Source: an uncultured Prevotella sp.
Lineage (GTDB): Bacteria; Bacteroidota; Bacteroidia; Bacteroidales; Bacteroidaceae
Length of the DNA: 38,915 nucleotides
NCBI GenBank assembly: GCA_946998205.1
Contig: CAMPYJ010000026.1
Location: 1-38,915, forward strand
Direction: 5' to 3'
Part shown: positions 1 to 7,999 of the stretch, piece after piece
How positions within the stretch are numbered: the stretch's first letter is position 1
How the letters are laid out: each line of letters begins with the position of its first letter
Notes under the pieces: generated by a model
Database searches by the model: none
Seen by the model: the letters and a program-made list of their open reading frames with translations, nothing else
What the model was told of the DNA's origin: nothing
Position numbers and translations under genes: made by a program

Positions 1-233
1 TTTTTGAGGTCAAAATGCAAGAGAGTGAAGGAGTGTAGCGAGCTACACGACTGAATGAACTTACATTTTGAACCAAAAAGAAGCCAAAAGATAACAAAAC
101 GTATTTCATAAACATTTAATAACTATATGCGGTGGTAATTTATAGAACCAGCCATAAAAAGAGGCCACAAGATGACAAAACGTAAAAAGACTGACATAAA
201 AAACTTTACGGTGGTAATTTATAGAACCGCCCT
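1..233. repeat. MITE-like palindromic element, copy A (cut by window edge)
   Basis: This is the right part of an element also seen at 7362, 13523 and 38342. An imperfect palindrome (gaggtcaaaatg at 6-17 against cattttgaacc at 64-74) surrounds the hairpin GTGTAGC-GA-GCTACAC at 33-48. A terminal-repeat-like end (taatttatagaaccagcc) occurs near 136-153. It is followed by a second, shorter unit that carries the block shared with the other copies (tgacaaaacgtaaaaagac and ctttacggtgg) and ends in TAATTTATAGAACCGCCCT at 215-233. The copy is therefore compound, with two right ends in tandem. It lies 13 bp beyond the mnmA stop codon. Confidence 0.8.
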
Positions 234-246
234 ATACAGAACCGTC

Positions 247-1329
247 CTATATCGTGATTTCGGCAGAACCAATGCAGCGATGGTGCCGTTCATCGTAGAC
301 CACGCAGAATTGTCCGGGTGCCACGCCGTGGATGGGCTGTACGGCATGTACGGCATAGCAGCCTTCAGCCGTCTTTTCTATGGTTGCCGGATGATATTCG
401 GGCGTATGTCTAATCTTGAATGTAATGTGATTCATATCCAACGGCTCGGTGAGGAAATGGAAACCGCGCACCTTAAAGTTCGACTTGTAGGCCGTCTTGG
501 GGTCGTATCCCCTACTGACATAGAGTACGTTGGCCTGAACGTCCTTCTTCACCACGAACCAAGGACCGCCCCCAAAGCCCAACCCATGACGCTGACCGAT
601 GGTGTGAAACCACAATCCGCGGTGCTCACCAATCTTCTTACCCGTTTCAAGTTCTATCACGTCGCCATGCTTTTCGCCCAGATAGCGGCGCAGGTATTCG
701 TTGTAATCAATCTGTCCCAGGAAACAAATGCCCTGACTGTCCCTGCGCCGGGCGTTGACCAGATGCTCGCGCTCGGCAATCTCGCGCACCTCATTCTTTT
801 GATAATGCCCAATGGGAAACAAGGCTTTCTTGAGCTGCCAGTCGTATATCTGAGCCAAAAAGTCGGTCTGGTCTTTCACGGGATCAGGACTGGTGACGAG
901 CCACTTCTTGCCGTTAATCACCTCGGTTTGCGCATAGTGTCCCGTCGCTATCAAGTCATACTGATGACCAACCTTTGCATCGAAAGCACCGAACTTGATG
1001 AGTCGGTTGCACATCACGTCGGGATTGGGCGTGTACCCCGCCTTCACCTTCTGCATGGTGTACTTTGTCACCTCGCTCCAATACTCCTTGTGACAATCTA
1101 CTACCTGCAACCTGCAACCGTATTTCGCAGCCACCGCGGTGGCCATCTCCAGGTCTTCTTCCGACGAGCAGTCCCACTCTTCGGTTTCCTCGGGACCTAT
1201 CTTGATGTAAAAACAATCGGGATGCAGTCCCATTTGCGCCAATTCGCACACCACGACCGAGCTGTCCACACCGCCCGAAAGCAGCACGGCGATTCGTTTG
1301 TCCTTGATGTCAGCCACGTTGATTCCCAT
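247..1329 (-). CDS. mnmA: tRNA-specific 2-thiouridylase MnmA
   Basis: MnmA thiolates U34 of the tRNAs for Lys, Glu and Gln in the cytoplasm, using ATP and a persulfide sulfur donor. With the start chosen here (360 aa, the usual length) the PP-loop SGGVDSS is at residues 18-24. The catalytic Cys107 lies in PNPDVMCN and the second Cys202 in GICFLG. The family motifs ATGHYA, KDQTDFLA and TIGQRHGLG are all present. The frame is open upstream to ATG 1356 and TTG 1362. However, a TAnnTTTG box at 1360-1367 would put the transcript start about there, so ATG 1329, preceded by GGGAG seven bases upstream, is preferred. The TAG stop lies 13 bp from repeat copy A. A 439-codon frame on the opposite strand is its shadow. 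Confidence 0.95.
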   Translation of the reverse strand: MGINVADIKDKRIAVLLSGGVDSSVVVCELAQMGLHPDCFYIKIGPEETEEWDCSSEEDLEMATAVAAKYGCRLQVVDCHKEYWSEVTKYTMQKVKAGYTPNPDVMCNRLIKFGAFDAKVGHQYDLIATGHYAQTEVINGKKWLVTSPDPVKDQTDFLAQIYDWQLKKALFPIGHYQKNEVREIAEREHLVNARRRDSQGICFLGQIDYNEYLRRYLGEKHGDVIELETGKKIGEHRGLWFHTIGQRHGLGFGGGPWFVVKKDVQANVLYVSRGYDPKTAYKSNFKVRGFHFLTEPLDMNHITFKIRHTPEYHPATIEKTAEGCYAVHAVQPIHGVAPGQFCVVYDERHHRCIGSAEITI

Positions 1330-1359
1330 TTTTTCTTCTCCCTTGCTTGGTTTCATCGG

Positions 1360-1367
1360 CAAAGATA
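1360..1367 (-). promoter_or_regulatory. Putative -7 box of the mnmA promoter
   Basis: The minus strand reads TATCTTTG, matching the Bacteroidetes TAnnTTTG -7 consensus. It is about 30 bases upstream of ATG 1329 and would give a short leader. A convincing -33 TTTG at the right distance was not seen. Confidence 0.55.
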
Positions 1368-1487
1368 CGCATTTTTGCCGGCAAGGTCGGGCGGCTTTTC
1401 GTTTTTTACAATTATTATCACGCGCTACGGCAATATAAACGCCCGAATAGAGTTATCCATCTTGATAAACTATAAACAAACGGAAAT

Positions 1488-1928
1488 ATGAAAAAGTTAG
1501 TATTCATGTTCGCTGCCGCTGCCATGTTCGCTGCCTGTCAGCATAATGGCAAGAACGCAGCCAATGCTGGAAGTACGGATTCTTTGGCAGCCGACACGAT
1601 GGTTGCTGGTGACACACTGACCTACGAAGGTGAGGGTCCTGCCGCAGACGGCACGTACAAGTACAGTCTTTCGCTCTACGGAGACAGCATCAAGGAATTT
1701 GCTTACGAGCAGGTTGCCGTCACGCCTAAGGGGGAGCAGACCATGGCTCGCACCACCGGAGTGGCCAGACTGATTGAGAACAACGGAAAGAATTACGTGC
1801 GCGTACAGTCGGAAAAAATGGATTCAGTAACCTTCCTCCAGTTGGACGACCAGACGCTGCGTCTGGTATCCAACAAGTTTGAAGAAGCCGGAGAAGGCAC
1901 CAATACCGACCTGAAGCTGAAGAAGTAA
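1488..1928 (+). CDS. Small NlpE-like lipoprotein
   Basis: A 146-aa protein with a lipoprotein signal peptide: a Lys-Lys start, an Ala-rich hydrophobic stretch and lipobox FAAC with Cys17. An Asn/Ala/Ser/Asp-rich linker follows to about residue 45. The folded part then shows YEGEGPAADGTYKYSLSLY and a repeated beta-strand pattern resembling the N-terminal domain of NlpE-like copper/envelope-stress lipoproteins. It lacks the Cys pair of true NlpE, so the exact role is unknown. The protein is probably anchored in a membrane facing the periplasm. It is monocistronic, ends at a strong hairpin and converges on the LRR lipoprotein gene. No clear promoter was seen in the 125 bp upstream. Confidence 0.75.
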   Translation: MKKLVFMFAAAAMFAACQHNGKNAANAGSTDSLAADTMVAGDTLTYEGEGPAADGTYKYSLSLYGDSIKEFAYEQVAVTPKGEQTMARTTGVARLIENNGKNYVRVQSEKMDSVTFLQLDDQTLRLVSNKFEEAGEGTNTDLKLKK

Positions 1929-1956
1929 AGCATACGCCCGCAAGCGGGTCTGAACG

Positions 1957-1992
1957 AACATGCCGGAGAGGATCTTTCTTCTCCGGCATGTT
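1957..1992 (+). terminator. Terminator hairpin between convergent lipoprotein genes
   Basis: A perfect 12-bp stem, AACATGCCGGAG (1957-1968) with CTCCGGCATGTT (1981-1992), is followed by ggtttt. A smaller hairpin, CCCGCAAGCGGG, lies just before it at 1937-1948. The main stem could stop transcription from both sides, but it has a T-rich tail only on the plus side. Confidence 0.7.
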
Positions 1993-2035
1993 GGTTTTCG
2001 GCCTAGTGGCCCGTTTTTAGCGGTCTTGCAACAAC

Positions 2036-3418
2036 TTAGTGTTCATTGCCAACCACTACTTGAATGCCAGGATTTGCAGCAACCAGTCTCTTCACATGAT
2101 TATATTCAGCACCGGCATCGACACGGATGGTTCTCAACTTCGTGTTGTCTTCAACGACATCGTACTCTGCGTCTTCGTTATATCCGTTGTTTTTCAAGTT
2201 TATTTCTTCCAAAGCAGGCATACGGACTGCCTCGAGGTTGCAAAGAATTTGATTCTTTGAAAAATCGAGTTTGGTTATGGGATTGTTGGTGATAATGAGC
2301 TGAAAAAGCATCGGCAGTCTGGAAAGGTCTATGTTCGTCAATTGATTGTCGTGCAAGAAAAGGAACATCAGTTTTGGCAAATCAAGATCAATTGCCTTAA
2401 TTTGATTGGAATAGAGATTGAGGCGTTGAAGAGAGGGTAGATTCTTGAGATTAACCATGCTTATTTTGTTGTGGTCGGCATGCAACTCCGTGAGCAAAGG
2501 AAGGTCTGCCGCCTCAATGCTCGCCAACCGGCATTTAACCATGTCTATACGCTCCAATTTGGGCAGTCCTGAGAAACAAACCGATTGGAGATTGGAAGAG
2601 CCATTCAACAAGACAAGTTTCAAATTCTTACATGGAGCAAGATTGAGCTGCGTGAGACCGGTGTGCTGCAAATAGAGCGACTCAATCTTGAGATTGCCCG
2701 ACAAGTTCAATTCCGTCAACTCCTTATTGTCATAAAGACGAATGTCGGTAAGTTCCGGCATCGCCGACAGCTCTATCGCCTTTATTCCATTCCCGCCAAG
2801 GTTCAGTTGTTTCATCTTGGTGAGTTTGTACAGAGGAGACGGGTCGGACACCGCATGATATTTCAAGTTCAACGTGTCAAGGTTTATGAAATGCTCCAGC
2901 CCCGCGACGCTTTTAATAACTTCGGACTTGACCACACCTTTTGGATCGGCGAAACCGAAATCAAGTTTTGTGATTTTCGCTGCTTCCTCGTACGACAATT
3001 TACCATCATGATTGACATCGGGAGAAGGAGTTAAAGCGAAAACGCGCTCTTCCAGATTCGCATCTTCAAACGCCACGAAATCGGACTTACGCTTTACGGT
3101 AACCTCGCACTTCGCCTCACTCTGCACACCTTGCGAAGCAGCAGTGGCGGTGATGAAGGCCTTCCCTTCAGACAATGCGTCAACTTTACCATCCGTAACC
3201 TTAACAACCTTGGCGTCGTCCACCATCCACTTCACGACAGCCCCCTTGGGTACACCTTGCACGGTCAGCATCGTAGTTTCGCCTTCCACCATGTCCAACC
3301 TTGACTGATTCAACATGATGCTGAACTGCGGCATAACCTCGTCTTTGTCACCACATGCTGCCAATAAGAGAGACAACAACATCACGGGAATCATGCGTAA
3401 ACCTGTTTTCTTTTTCAT
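2036..3418 (-). CDS. Leucine-rich-repeat surface lipoprotein with Ig-like domain
   Basis: A 460-aa predicted lipoprotein. Residues 1-22 are a signal peptide ending in lipobox LLAAC (Cys22). Residues about 30-110 resemble a bacterial Ig-like (BIG2) domain (MVEGETTMLTV, VTDGKVDALSEGKAFITA). Next comes an acidic DVNHDGKLSYEEA loop that looks like a single EF-hand/dockerin-type calcium site. From about 150 to 440 there are regular LRRs with LxxLxLxxN spacing (TKMKQLNLGGNGIK, PSLQRLNLYSNQIK, MFLFLHDNQLTNID). LRR lipoproteins of Bacteroidales usually sit on the cell surface and bind host or microbial partners; the ligand here cannot be told. A TATCTTTG box lies about 90 bp upstream. Confidence 0.85.
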   Translation of the reverse strand: MKKKTGLRMIPVMLLSLLLAACGDKDEVMPQFSIMLNQSRLDMVEGETTMLTVQGVPKGAVVKWMVDDAKVVKVTDGKVDALSEGKAFITATAASQGVQSEAKCEVTVKRKSDFVAFEDANLEERVFALTPSPDVNHDGKLSYEEAAKITKLDFGFADPKGVVKSEVIKSVAGLEHFINLDTLNLKYHAVSDPSPLYKLTKMKQLNLGGNGIKAIELSAMPELTDIRLYDNKELTELNLSGNLKIESLYLQHTGLTQLNLAPCKNLKLVLLNGSSNLQSVCFSGLPKLERIDMVKCRLASIEAADLPLLTELHADHNKISMVNLKNLPSLQRLNLYSNQIKAIDLDLPKLMFLFLHDNQLTNIDLSRLPMLFQLIITNNPITKLDFSKNQILCNLEAVRMPALEEINLKNNGYNEDAEYDVVEDNTKLRTIRVDAGAEYNHVKRLVAANPGIQVVVGNEH

Positions 3419-3505
3419 CTTGTGATAATTATACGTTTTGATTATTATTAGGCCGCTAAAGTGTCATTTCATAAATGAAAGCGGCAAATTTGATAACAGA
3501 GTTGG

Positions 3506-3513
3506 CAAAGATA
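3506..3513 (-). promoter_or_regulatory. Putative -7 box of the LRR lipoprotein promoter
   Basis: The minus strand reads TATCTTTG (TAnnTTTG consensus), 88 bases before the start codon. It implies a leader of about 80 nt. Confidence 0.5.
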
Positions 3514-3658
3514 CGAATAAATAAGTGAAACTCACTCGAAGAGATGGATTTTCAACAAAAAACTTTGACTCTTCACTCCGTTGGTACAAAAGAACAGGAT
3601 GGTTACTGACAACGAGCAAACTGCTTGAATGAAAGCGCACAGGTGTGGCGTGCGCATG

Positions 3659-3941
3659 GCCACGGCTCTTTCATTTAAGGACAATGTTGTTTAACAACAA
3701 ATAAAACCAATGAAACGAATCAACTTAACAAGGCAATGAACGCAGGTGTTCTGCCAATGAAACAAATCCGCCGACATGAGCATATCGCGTGTCTTTGTCA
3801 AATTCGCTTTCAAATTCGTTGAACGCCAGCGTTCATAAATTCTGACAATCAGATTCGTTACATTTGTTCTATTCGTTGTTGATACTAAAGAACATGATTG
3901 TTTTAGCCACTAAACGACCTTTTAAATGAAAGAGCCGTGGC
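3659..3941. repeat. Inverted-repeat-bounded element, family 2, copy 1
   Basis: Two perfect 20-bp inverted repeats bound this stretch: GCCACGGCTCTTTCATTTAA (3659-3678) and its complement at 3922-3941. The 243-bp interior has no credible ORF. It holds near-palindromes such as gaacgccagcgttc and several attcgtt words. The same end sequence (TTAAATGAAAGAGCCGT) recurs at 7864-7880. It looks like a small non-autonomous mobile element. Its right end is 27 bp upstream of the promoter at 3969. Confidence 0.65.
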
Positions 3942-3968
3942 GCGTGATAAAGTTTTAAGATTGTAATC

Positions 3969-3999
3969 TTTGTTGTTTCTAATATTATTCTTAACTTTG
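3969..3999 (+). promoter_or_regulatory. Canonical Bacteroidetes promoter TTTG-N19-TAACTTTG
   Basis: TTTG at 3969-3972 and TAACTTTG at 3992-3999 are separated by 19 bases, a full match to the -33/-7 pattern of the Bacteroidetes primary sigma factor. Transcription would begin near 4005 and run through a leader of about 580 nt into the 4585/4809 gene pair. This is the best promoter in the window. Confidence 0.7.
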
Positions 4000-4004
4000 C
4001 AAAT

Positions 4005-4584
4005 TATATTCAAAATTCAACAAACAAGCCGTCTCTTTATCGGAAAACCCTAAGAGCGACCATACAAGGATAACAACCCGTAGTAAGGATTTATGTACAA
4101 CCACGCGACACATGGCCTTAACCGCCCGTTCAGAGTTCCATCCGCCATTCTTGCGATGGACGAGAAAGGCGCATACCTGCCTGAGCCGTTAACATCCGTT
4201 ACCACCCTCCCGAACATTTAACACTTTTTATAAACTCTTTTTACACCATAAACCTCTTGACGGTCTTGCCACAAGGTCGTTCAGAGGCTTGTTGGCTGTC
4301 GGCGCACATCAAGCGCATCAAAAAAGACAACCACTATCCAAGAGGTGACGAGGCCATGACAAGAATGGTGGGGGAAAAAGAGACATTTGACATGCGAAGC
4401 TGTCCAAGCTGCGGATTTTAGTCAAGCCGCTTTCCAACACTTACGTCACTCCCGTGCTGAAAGGCCTCCCACCATACACCATAAAACCGTGGCGACGACG
4501 ACAATAACGTCTTGAGATAATGCCATCTAACCACACAAGAAAAAAAAATCAATATTCACAATAACATAAAGTATTTGTTCACAC
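4005..4584 (+). other. Long untranslated leader or structured RNA
   Basis: There is no ORF of note between the promoter and the start at 4585. A strong RNA hairpin is visible: CCTCTTGACGGTCTTG (4253-4268) pairs with CAAGGTCGTTCAGAGG (4272-4287), giving 16 positions with one mismatch and three G-U pairs around a 3-base loop. There is no U-tract after it, so it is not a simple terminator. A second, weaker pairing (ccactatcc with gaatggtgg) lies near 4332-4374. No known riboswitch core was recognised. Confidence 0.4.
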
Positions 4585-4812
4585 ATGCAACACCATAAAC
4601 AAAAGAAAAAGCCCTACGTCGCACCCAAGTGCGAGGTGTACCGAATAGGGAAATGCAATTTGATGGACTTCTCTGGCTCGATGGGAGGATTTGAGGACGG
4701 AGGATCTTTAAGCAAGAAACACGAGTTTGACAACGAGAGCATATTTGACTCTAATGAAGATTTTACCTGGGAGACAGACAACCCTCAAATGGGAAAGGAG
4801 ATAAAGCCATGA
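4585..4812 (+). CDS. Small hypothetical protein upstream of the giant lipoprotein
   Basis: A 75-aa protein with a basic start (HHKQKKKPYVAPKCEVYRI), a Gly-rich centre (DFSGSMGGFEDGG) and an acidic C-terminus. It has no signal peptide or membrane segment. Short ORFs of this style (K-K-x-Y-V-x-P near the N-terminus, then a Gly/Ser stretch) are common in Prevotella in front of fimbrillin-like genes; that is recalled from family knowledge, not proven here. Its stop overlaps the next start as ATGA (4809-4812), which predicts translational coupling. Function is unknown. Confidence 0.65.
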   Translation: MQHHKQKKKPYVAPKCEVYRIGKCNLMDFSGSMGGFEDGGSLSKKHEFDNESIFDSNEDFTWETDNPQMGKEIKP

Positions 4813-7343
4813 CACCACTAATGAGAAAAAGCAAACAAAAGGCACTTGCGCTACTTGCGCTGCTCGTCTTGGCATGCACTGGTCTTACCTCATGCGCAGA
4901 CGAAAACTTAGTGAACAACAACACTGGTGGCGAGAACGTCAATCCCGCCGATTTCAAGCTCGCCACCTCCACCGTAACATTCTCTTCCGACGCGGGCATG
5001 CAGCTGCCCAACGTAACCCGCGCCTTAGACCCGGACGCGCCTGCCACCCGAGCGGTGTCGCTCAACGAACACTACATGCCGCTGGCCGAAGGCTCCAACC
5101 TCACGGCGAGGGTCTTTGTGGTGAGAGTGGACGAGAATTCCACGACGACAATTAACGGCAAGAAAGCCATGGATCCCAGCAAGATAGTCATGGGTGCGGG
5201 CGAAATCAAATGGGACAACGTGCGTGAGCTTACGGGCGGAGGCGTGCATCTCGATTCCAAGGAAAGCCTGCTCACACTCACATGGCTTGATGGAAACAGC
5301 GTGGTAATCAGACCCAACGAGGAGTGGTACATCTGCGGTATCATCGGGGGAGAATATAACGAAGACTACAAGAAAGCGGCGGAAACAGCCACAAACCCGG
5401 CAAAGAAAAAACTTAACCTCCAGCTCTACAATTTCTATGTCAAGACGAACCCCTCCAACGAACACAACACCCGCGACGAGAAGGGTCGACTTCGCGTGAC
5501 GGCGGCTTTCAGCACGGGATGGACAAGGCTGAACGTGGAGAAGCCAAACGTGATAAACCTGCGGAAATGGGCGTTCAAGGCCATGGGCACACTTTTTCGT
5601 TTCAAGGTGAAGCGCAACACGGAGCTGGTCAAGCCAGAGGCGCACAAATACACCTTCGCCAGCTCGCAGCTTACAGCCAACGGAGGGTTCATGATGATGC
5701 CGATGAGCCTGTACAGCCAAGGGGATTGGCTTGAAATGGATCACCAGAAAGGACTTGACTGCGAGATACGCCCATGGGAGAAGGACATAGACCGTAACTT
5801 CTATTGGCAATACGATAAAGAAAGGCACTTGCACTATAACAACATTGAAGACACGGATCCCAACGAGGAGGATGAAGGCGAATATGATGGTCCTTTCTAC
5901 GAGTACAGATACACCTACGACGCCGAGAAGATGCGCGGATCTAAAGCGGACAAAGACTACGACGAGTTTTACGTTTGGGGCATGCCTATCCCACTGCCCA
6001 ACTACAACGGCGCCACACAGATTACCGCCGAGCGCGGCAGCTTCATGCTCGGGCGCAAGCAGCCCAATGGTTCCAAATACGACTATGCCGACGAATGGCT
6101 CTACGCCAAGGCGGTGGATCCGAAAACCAACTCCAACGAGTACAAGCTGAAAGACTTCGCACAGACGCGTGGCAAAGCCTTCTCCATAGAACTGGGCGTG
6201 TGCCGTCCCCGATTCAGCGCAATGAAGCACGACACGCTAAAATACGCGTGGCCCAATCCGCTGGAACGACTCGCCATCACCAACAGCAAGACCAACGAGA
6301 GAGGATGGCACGACACGAATGAGCAGAAAAACAACAAAAAAAATTATGGGCATGTTGATAACTGGACCATGAAATCGAGTGTGTTCAAGATGAAGTTCGT
6401 GCTGGACGGAATGCCGCTCGTGCCGGACGGCTACCATGTGCCAAACGGAGAGGAGTGGGGCTGCGCCATCCCGAATCCCATTAACACTATATATGATTAT
6501 CAACTTATAGATAAATTACTTGACTGGAAATACTTCTCGAAGCCTGGCAAGATTCCTACCTATGAGTTATACAATACAGGCGATGACGACACGCGAACAG
6601 TCATATTGGCAGGCTGTAAAAAGGACATTGCTCTGCAGGGTCGGTGGGAAGAGTTGCACTGGCCAGAGTACCCTGCGTTTTACTCCTACTTCATGCAAGA
6701 CAAGGCAAAGGGAGAATTGTACGCCATTCGTTTTGACGGCACTCACAATAATGCCAAAAATCCCAGGGACAAGTATCTGTTAGGAAACAGGTATCGTTGC
6801 GCATACCGCTGGAGACTGATCAATGCGGGTAGCAAGGAAGATGTTGCCAACGACAAACACGGCATGCGCCTCGTGGTGCAGAGCCGATGGATAGGCAACG
6901 CCAATGTGGGCCTCAAGGATATCATGGATGACGCGTGGTGGGGGAAAAGCTCGCCCGACAATCCGCTGTTCAACACCGACTGCTACCGCGTGCTGCCAGG
7001 CGTGGGATATCCAAAATCGGGAAAAACTGGCGATAAGAGCCGGTATGTGACATATTGGTCAAGAACAAGATGGCTGTATCAGAAAGGACACGCTGATAAT
7101 TCTGAGTATAACAAGGGCTTTTGTTACCGAAGGTTTAACAGTAAGGGATTTAACCGCGGACATCAAGATGGAATGCGATCGGCTGAAGAGTATCCTGTGC
7201 GCCTTATCGTAAACAGAGACGTAGATGAGTTTGGCGACTACGCGCCAAGAAAAAAACAGCATTACAGGAACGAACGCGAATTGATCAGCCGAAAGGCCGA
7301 CGGCAACGTGAAAAATTGGGATTGGACGCCGAAGCTTTACTGA
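4809..7343 (+). CDS. Large fimbrillin-like surface lipoprotein with FISUMP-like C-terminus
   Basis: An 844-aa predicted exported lipoprotein. The signal peptide has two candidate lipobox cysteines, Cys23 (LVLAC) and Cys29 (GLTSC). After it, TRA sites near residues 70-82 resemble the processing region of Bacteroidales fimbrillins. Residues about 90-330 are beta-rich (ARVFVVRVDEN, FRFKVKRN). An acidic Tyr-rich middle follows at about 335-400. From about 530 the protein resembles FISUMP domains: GYHVPNGEEW at 541, YWSRTRW at 749 and YPVRLIVNRD at 795. A surface or fimbria-tip/anchor role is inferred; the family call is moderate. ATG 4809 is chosen for the ATGA overlap; ATG 4821 is the alternative. 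Repeat copy B begins 18 bp after the stop. Confidence 0.75.
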   Translation: MTPLMRKSKQKALALLALLVLACTGLTSCADENLVNNNTGGENVNPADFKLATSTVTFSSDAGMQLPNVTRALDPDAPATRAVSLNEHYMPLAEGSNLTARVFVVRVDENSTTTINGKKAMDPSKIVMGAGEIKWDNVRELTGGGVHLDSKESLLTLTWLDGNSVVIRPNEEWYICGIIGGEYNEDYKKAAETATNPAKKKLNLQLYNFYVKTNPSNEHNTRDEKGRLRVTAAFSTGWTRLNVEKPNVINLRKWAFKAMGTLFRFKVKRNTELVKPEAHKYTFASSQLTANGGFMMMPMSLYSQGDWLEMDHQKGLDCEIRPWEKDIDRNFYWQYDKERHLHYNNIEDTDPNEEDEGEYDGPFYEYRYTYDAEKMRGSKADKDYDEFYVWGMPIPLPNYNGATQITAERGSFMLGRKQPNGSKYDYADEWLYAKAVDPKTNSNEYKLKDFAQTRGKAFSIELGVCRPRFSAMKHDTLKYAWPNPLERLAITNSKTNERGWHDTNEQKNNKKNYGHVDNWTMKSSVFKMKFVLDGMPLVPDGYHVPNGEEWGCAIPNPINTIYDYQLIDKLLDWKYFSKPGKIPTYELYNTGDDDTRTVILAGCKKDIALQGRWEELHWPEYPAFYSYFMQDKAKGELYAIRFDGTHNNAKNPRDKYLLGNRYRCAYRWRLINAGSKEDVANDKHGMRLVVQSRWIGNANVGLKDIMDDAWWGKSSPDNPLFNTDCYRVLPGVGYPKSGKTGDKSRYVTYWSRTRWLYQKGHADNSEYNKGFCYRRFNSKGFNRGHQDGMRSAEEYPVRLIVNRDVDEFGDYAPRKKQHYRNERELISRKADGNVKNWDWTPKLY

Positions 7344-7361
7344 TACCTTCTTTTTCTATTT

Positions 7362-7522
7362 AGGGCGATTCTATAAATTAGCATTGACCGATTGTGAGAC
7401 TATTTTTGAGGTCAATTTGTTTGTGAGTAAAGGAGTATGGCGAGCTATACGACTGAACGGACAAGCAAATTGAACCAAAAACAGCCTCGCAATCTGACAA
7501 AGCTAATTTATAGAACCGCCCT
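7362..7522. repeat. MITE-like palindromic element, copy B (complete, short form)
   Basis: The ends are AGGGCGATTCTATAAATTA (7362-7380) and TAATTTATAGAACCGCCCT (7504-7522), inverted repeats with one mismatch. The core pairs gaggtcaatttg with caaattgaacc around a gtatggcgagctatac hairpin. It is 161 bp long with no ORF. It begins 18 bp after the stop codon of the large lipoprotein. Confidence 0.85.
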
Positions 7523-7564
7523 TAACGGAAAACACGAAAACGTGCGGGTGACATGAAGAAACCA

Positions 7565-7880
7565 CAGAACGCCGGCGTTCTGACGAAAACAGCGAAAAGA
7601 AATGCGTTGTGATTTTTCTCCGATTCTTTGTCAAAAGTGAAATGCCGCAACTATGTTTTTCGTTGCTTTAGACAGAACGGGACGTTCTTTCGTGAAATGG
7701 CTTTTGCGGCAATGTTTTTTAGATTCTTTTGTGTTTTTCGTTGTTTAATGATGAGATGTCATGCTGCTTTTTATTGGTACGCAATATGTTATATTCATTT
7801 AATCGGTAAATTTGAGAGTGAAGTACCCAAAGGATGAATGATTTATGGCAGCAAAGGCTATTGTTAAATGAAAGAGCCGT
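7565..7880. repeat. Inverted-repeat element, family 2, degenerate copy 2
   Basis: A perfect 18-bp palindrome CAGAACGCCGGCGTTCTG (7565-7582) echoes the GAACGCC-GCGTTC motif inside copy 1. The stretch ends in TTAAATGAAAGAGCCGT (7864-7880), identical to the right end of copy 1. The left inverted end was not found. The 69-codon frame inside (7628-7837) is Phe/Cys/Arg-rich and looks non-coding. The right end is 57 bp upstream of the kup -7 box. Confidence 0.45.
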
Positions 7881-7937
7881 GATGCCAGACCAAGAAAAAA
7901 AAATTGGGATTCAGAACGCCACTTGAGACCTTTTACT

Positions 7938-7945
7938 TAAATTTG
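7938..7945 (+). promoter_or_regulatory. Putative -7 box of the kup promoter
   Basis: TAAATTTG matches TAnnTTTG and lies 55 bases before the kup start. No -33 TTTG at about 19 bp was found. Confidence 0.5.
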
Positions 7946-7999
7946 CAAACGTAGTTGCATTTTGAAGTTGAATCTTCGTTGCGCCCAATTTTATAATAT

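Noticed and set aside
172..1491. 439-codon plus-strand open frame
   Set aside because: It is antisense to mnmA, whose catalytic motifs are complete; the plus-strand product matches no family and starts inside a repeat.
5025..6230. 401-codon minus-strand open frame
   Set aside because: Antisense shadow of the large lipoprotein gene, which has a signal peptide and FISUMP-like motifs; the shadow is Val/His-rich with no domain.
7628..7837. 69-codon frame upstream of kup
   Set aside because: Phe/Cys/Arg-rich, inside a degenerate repeat, with no promoter or homology recognised.
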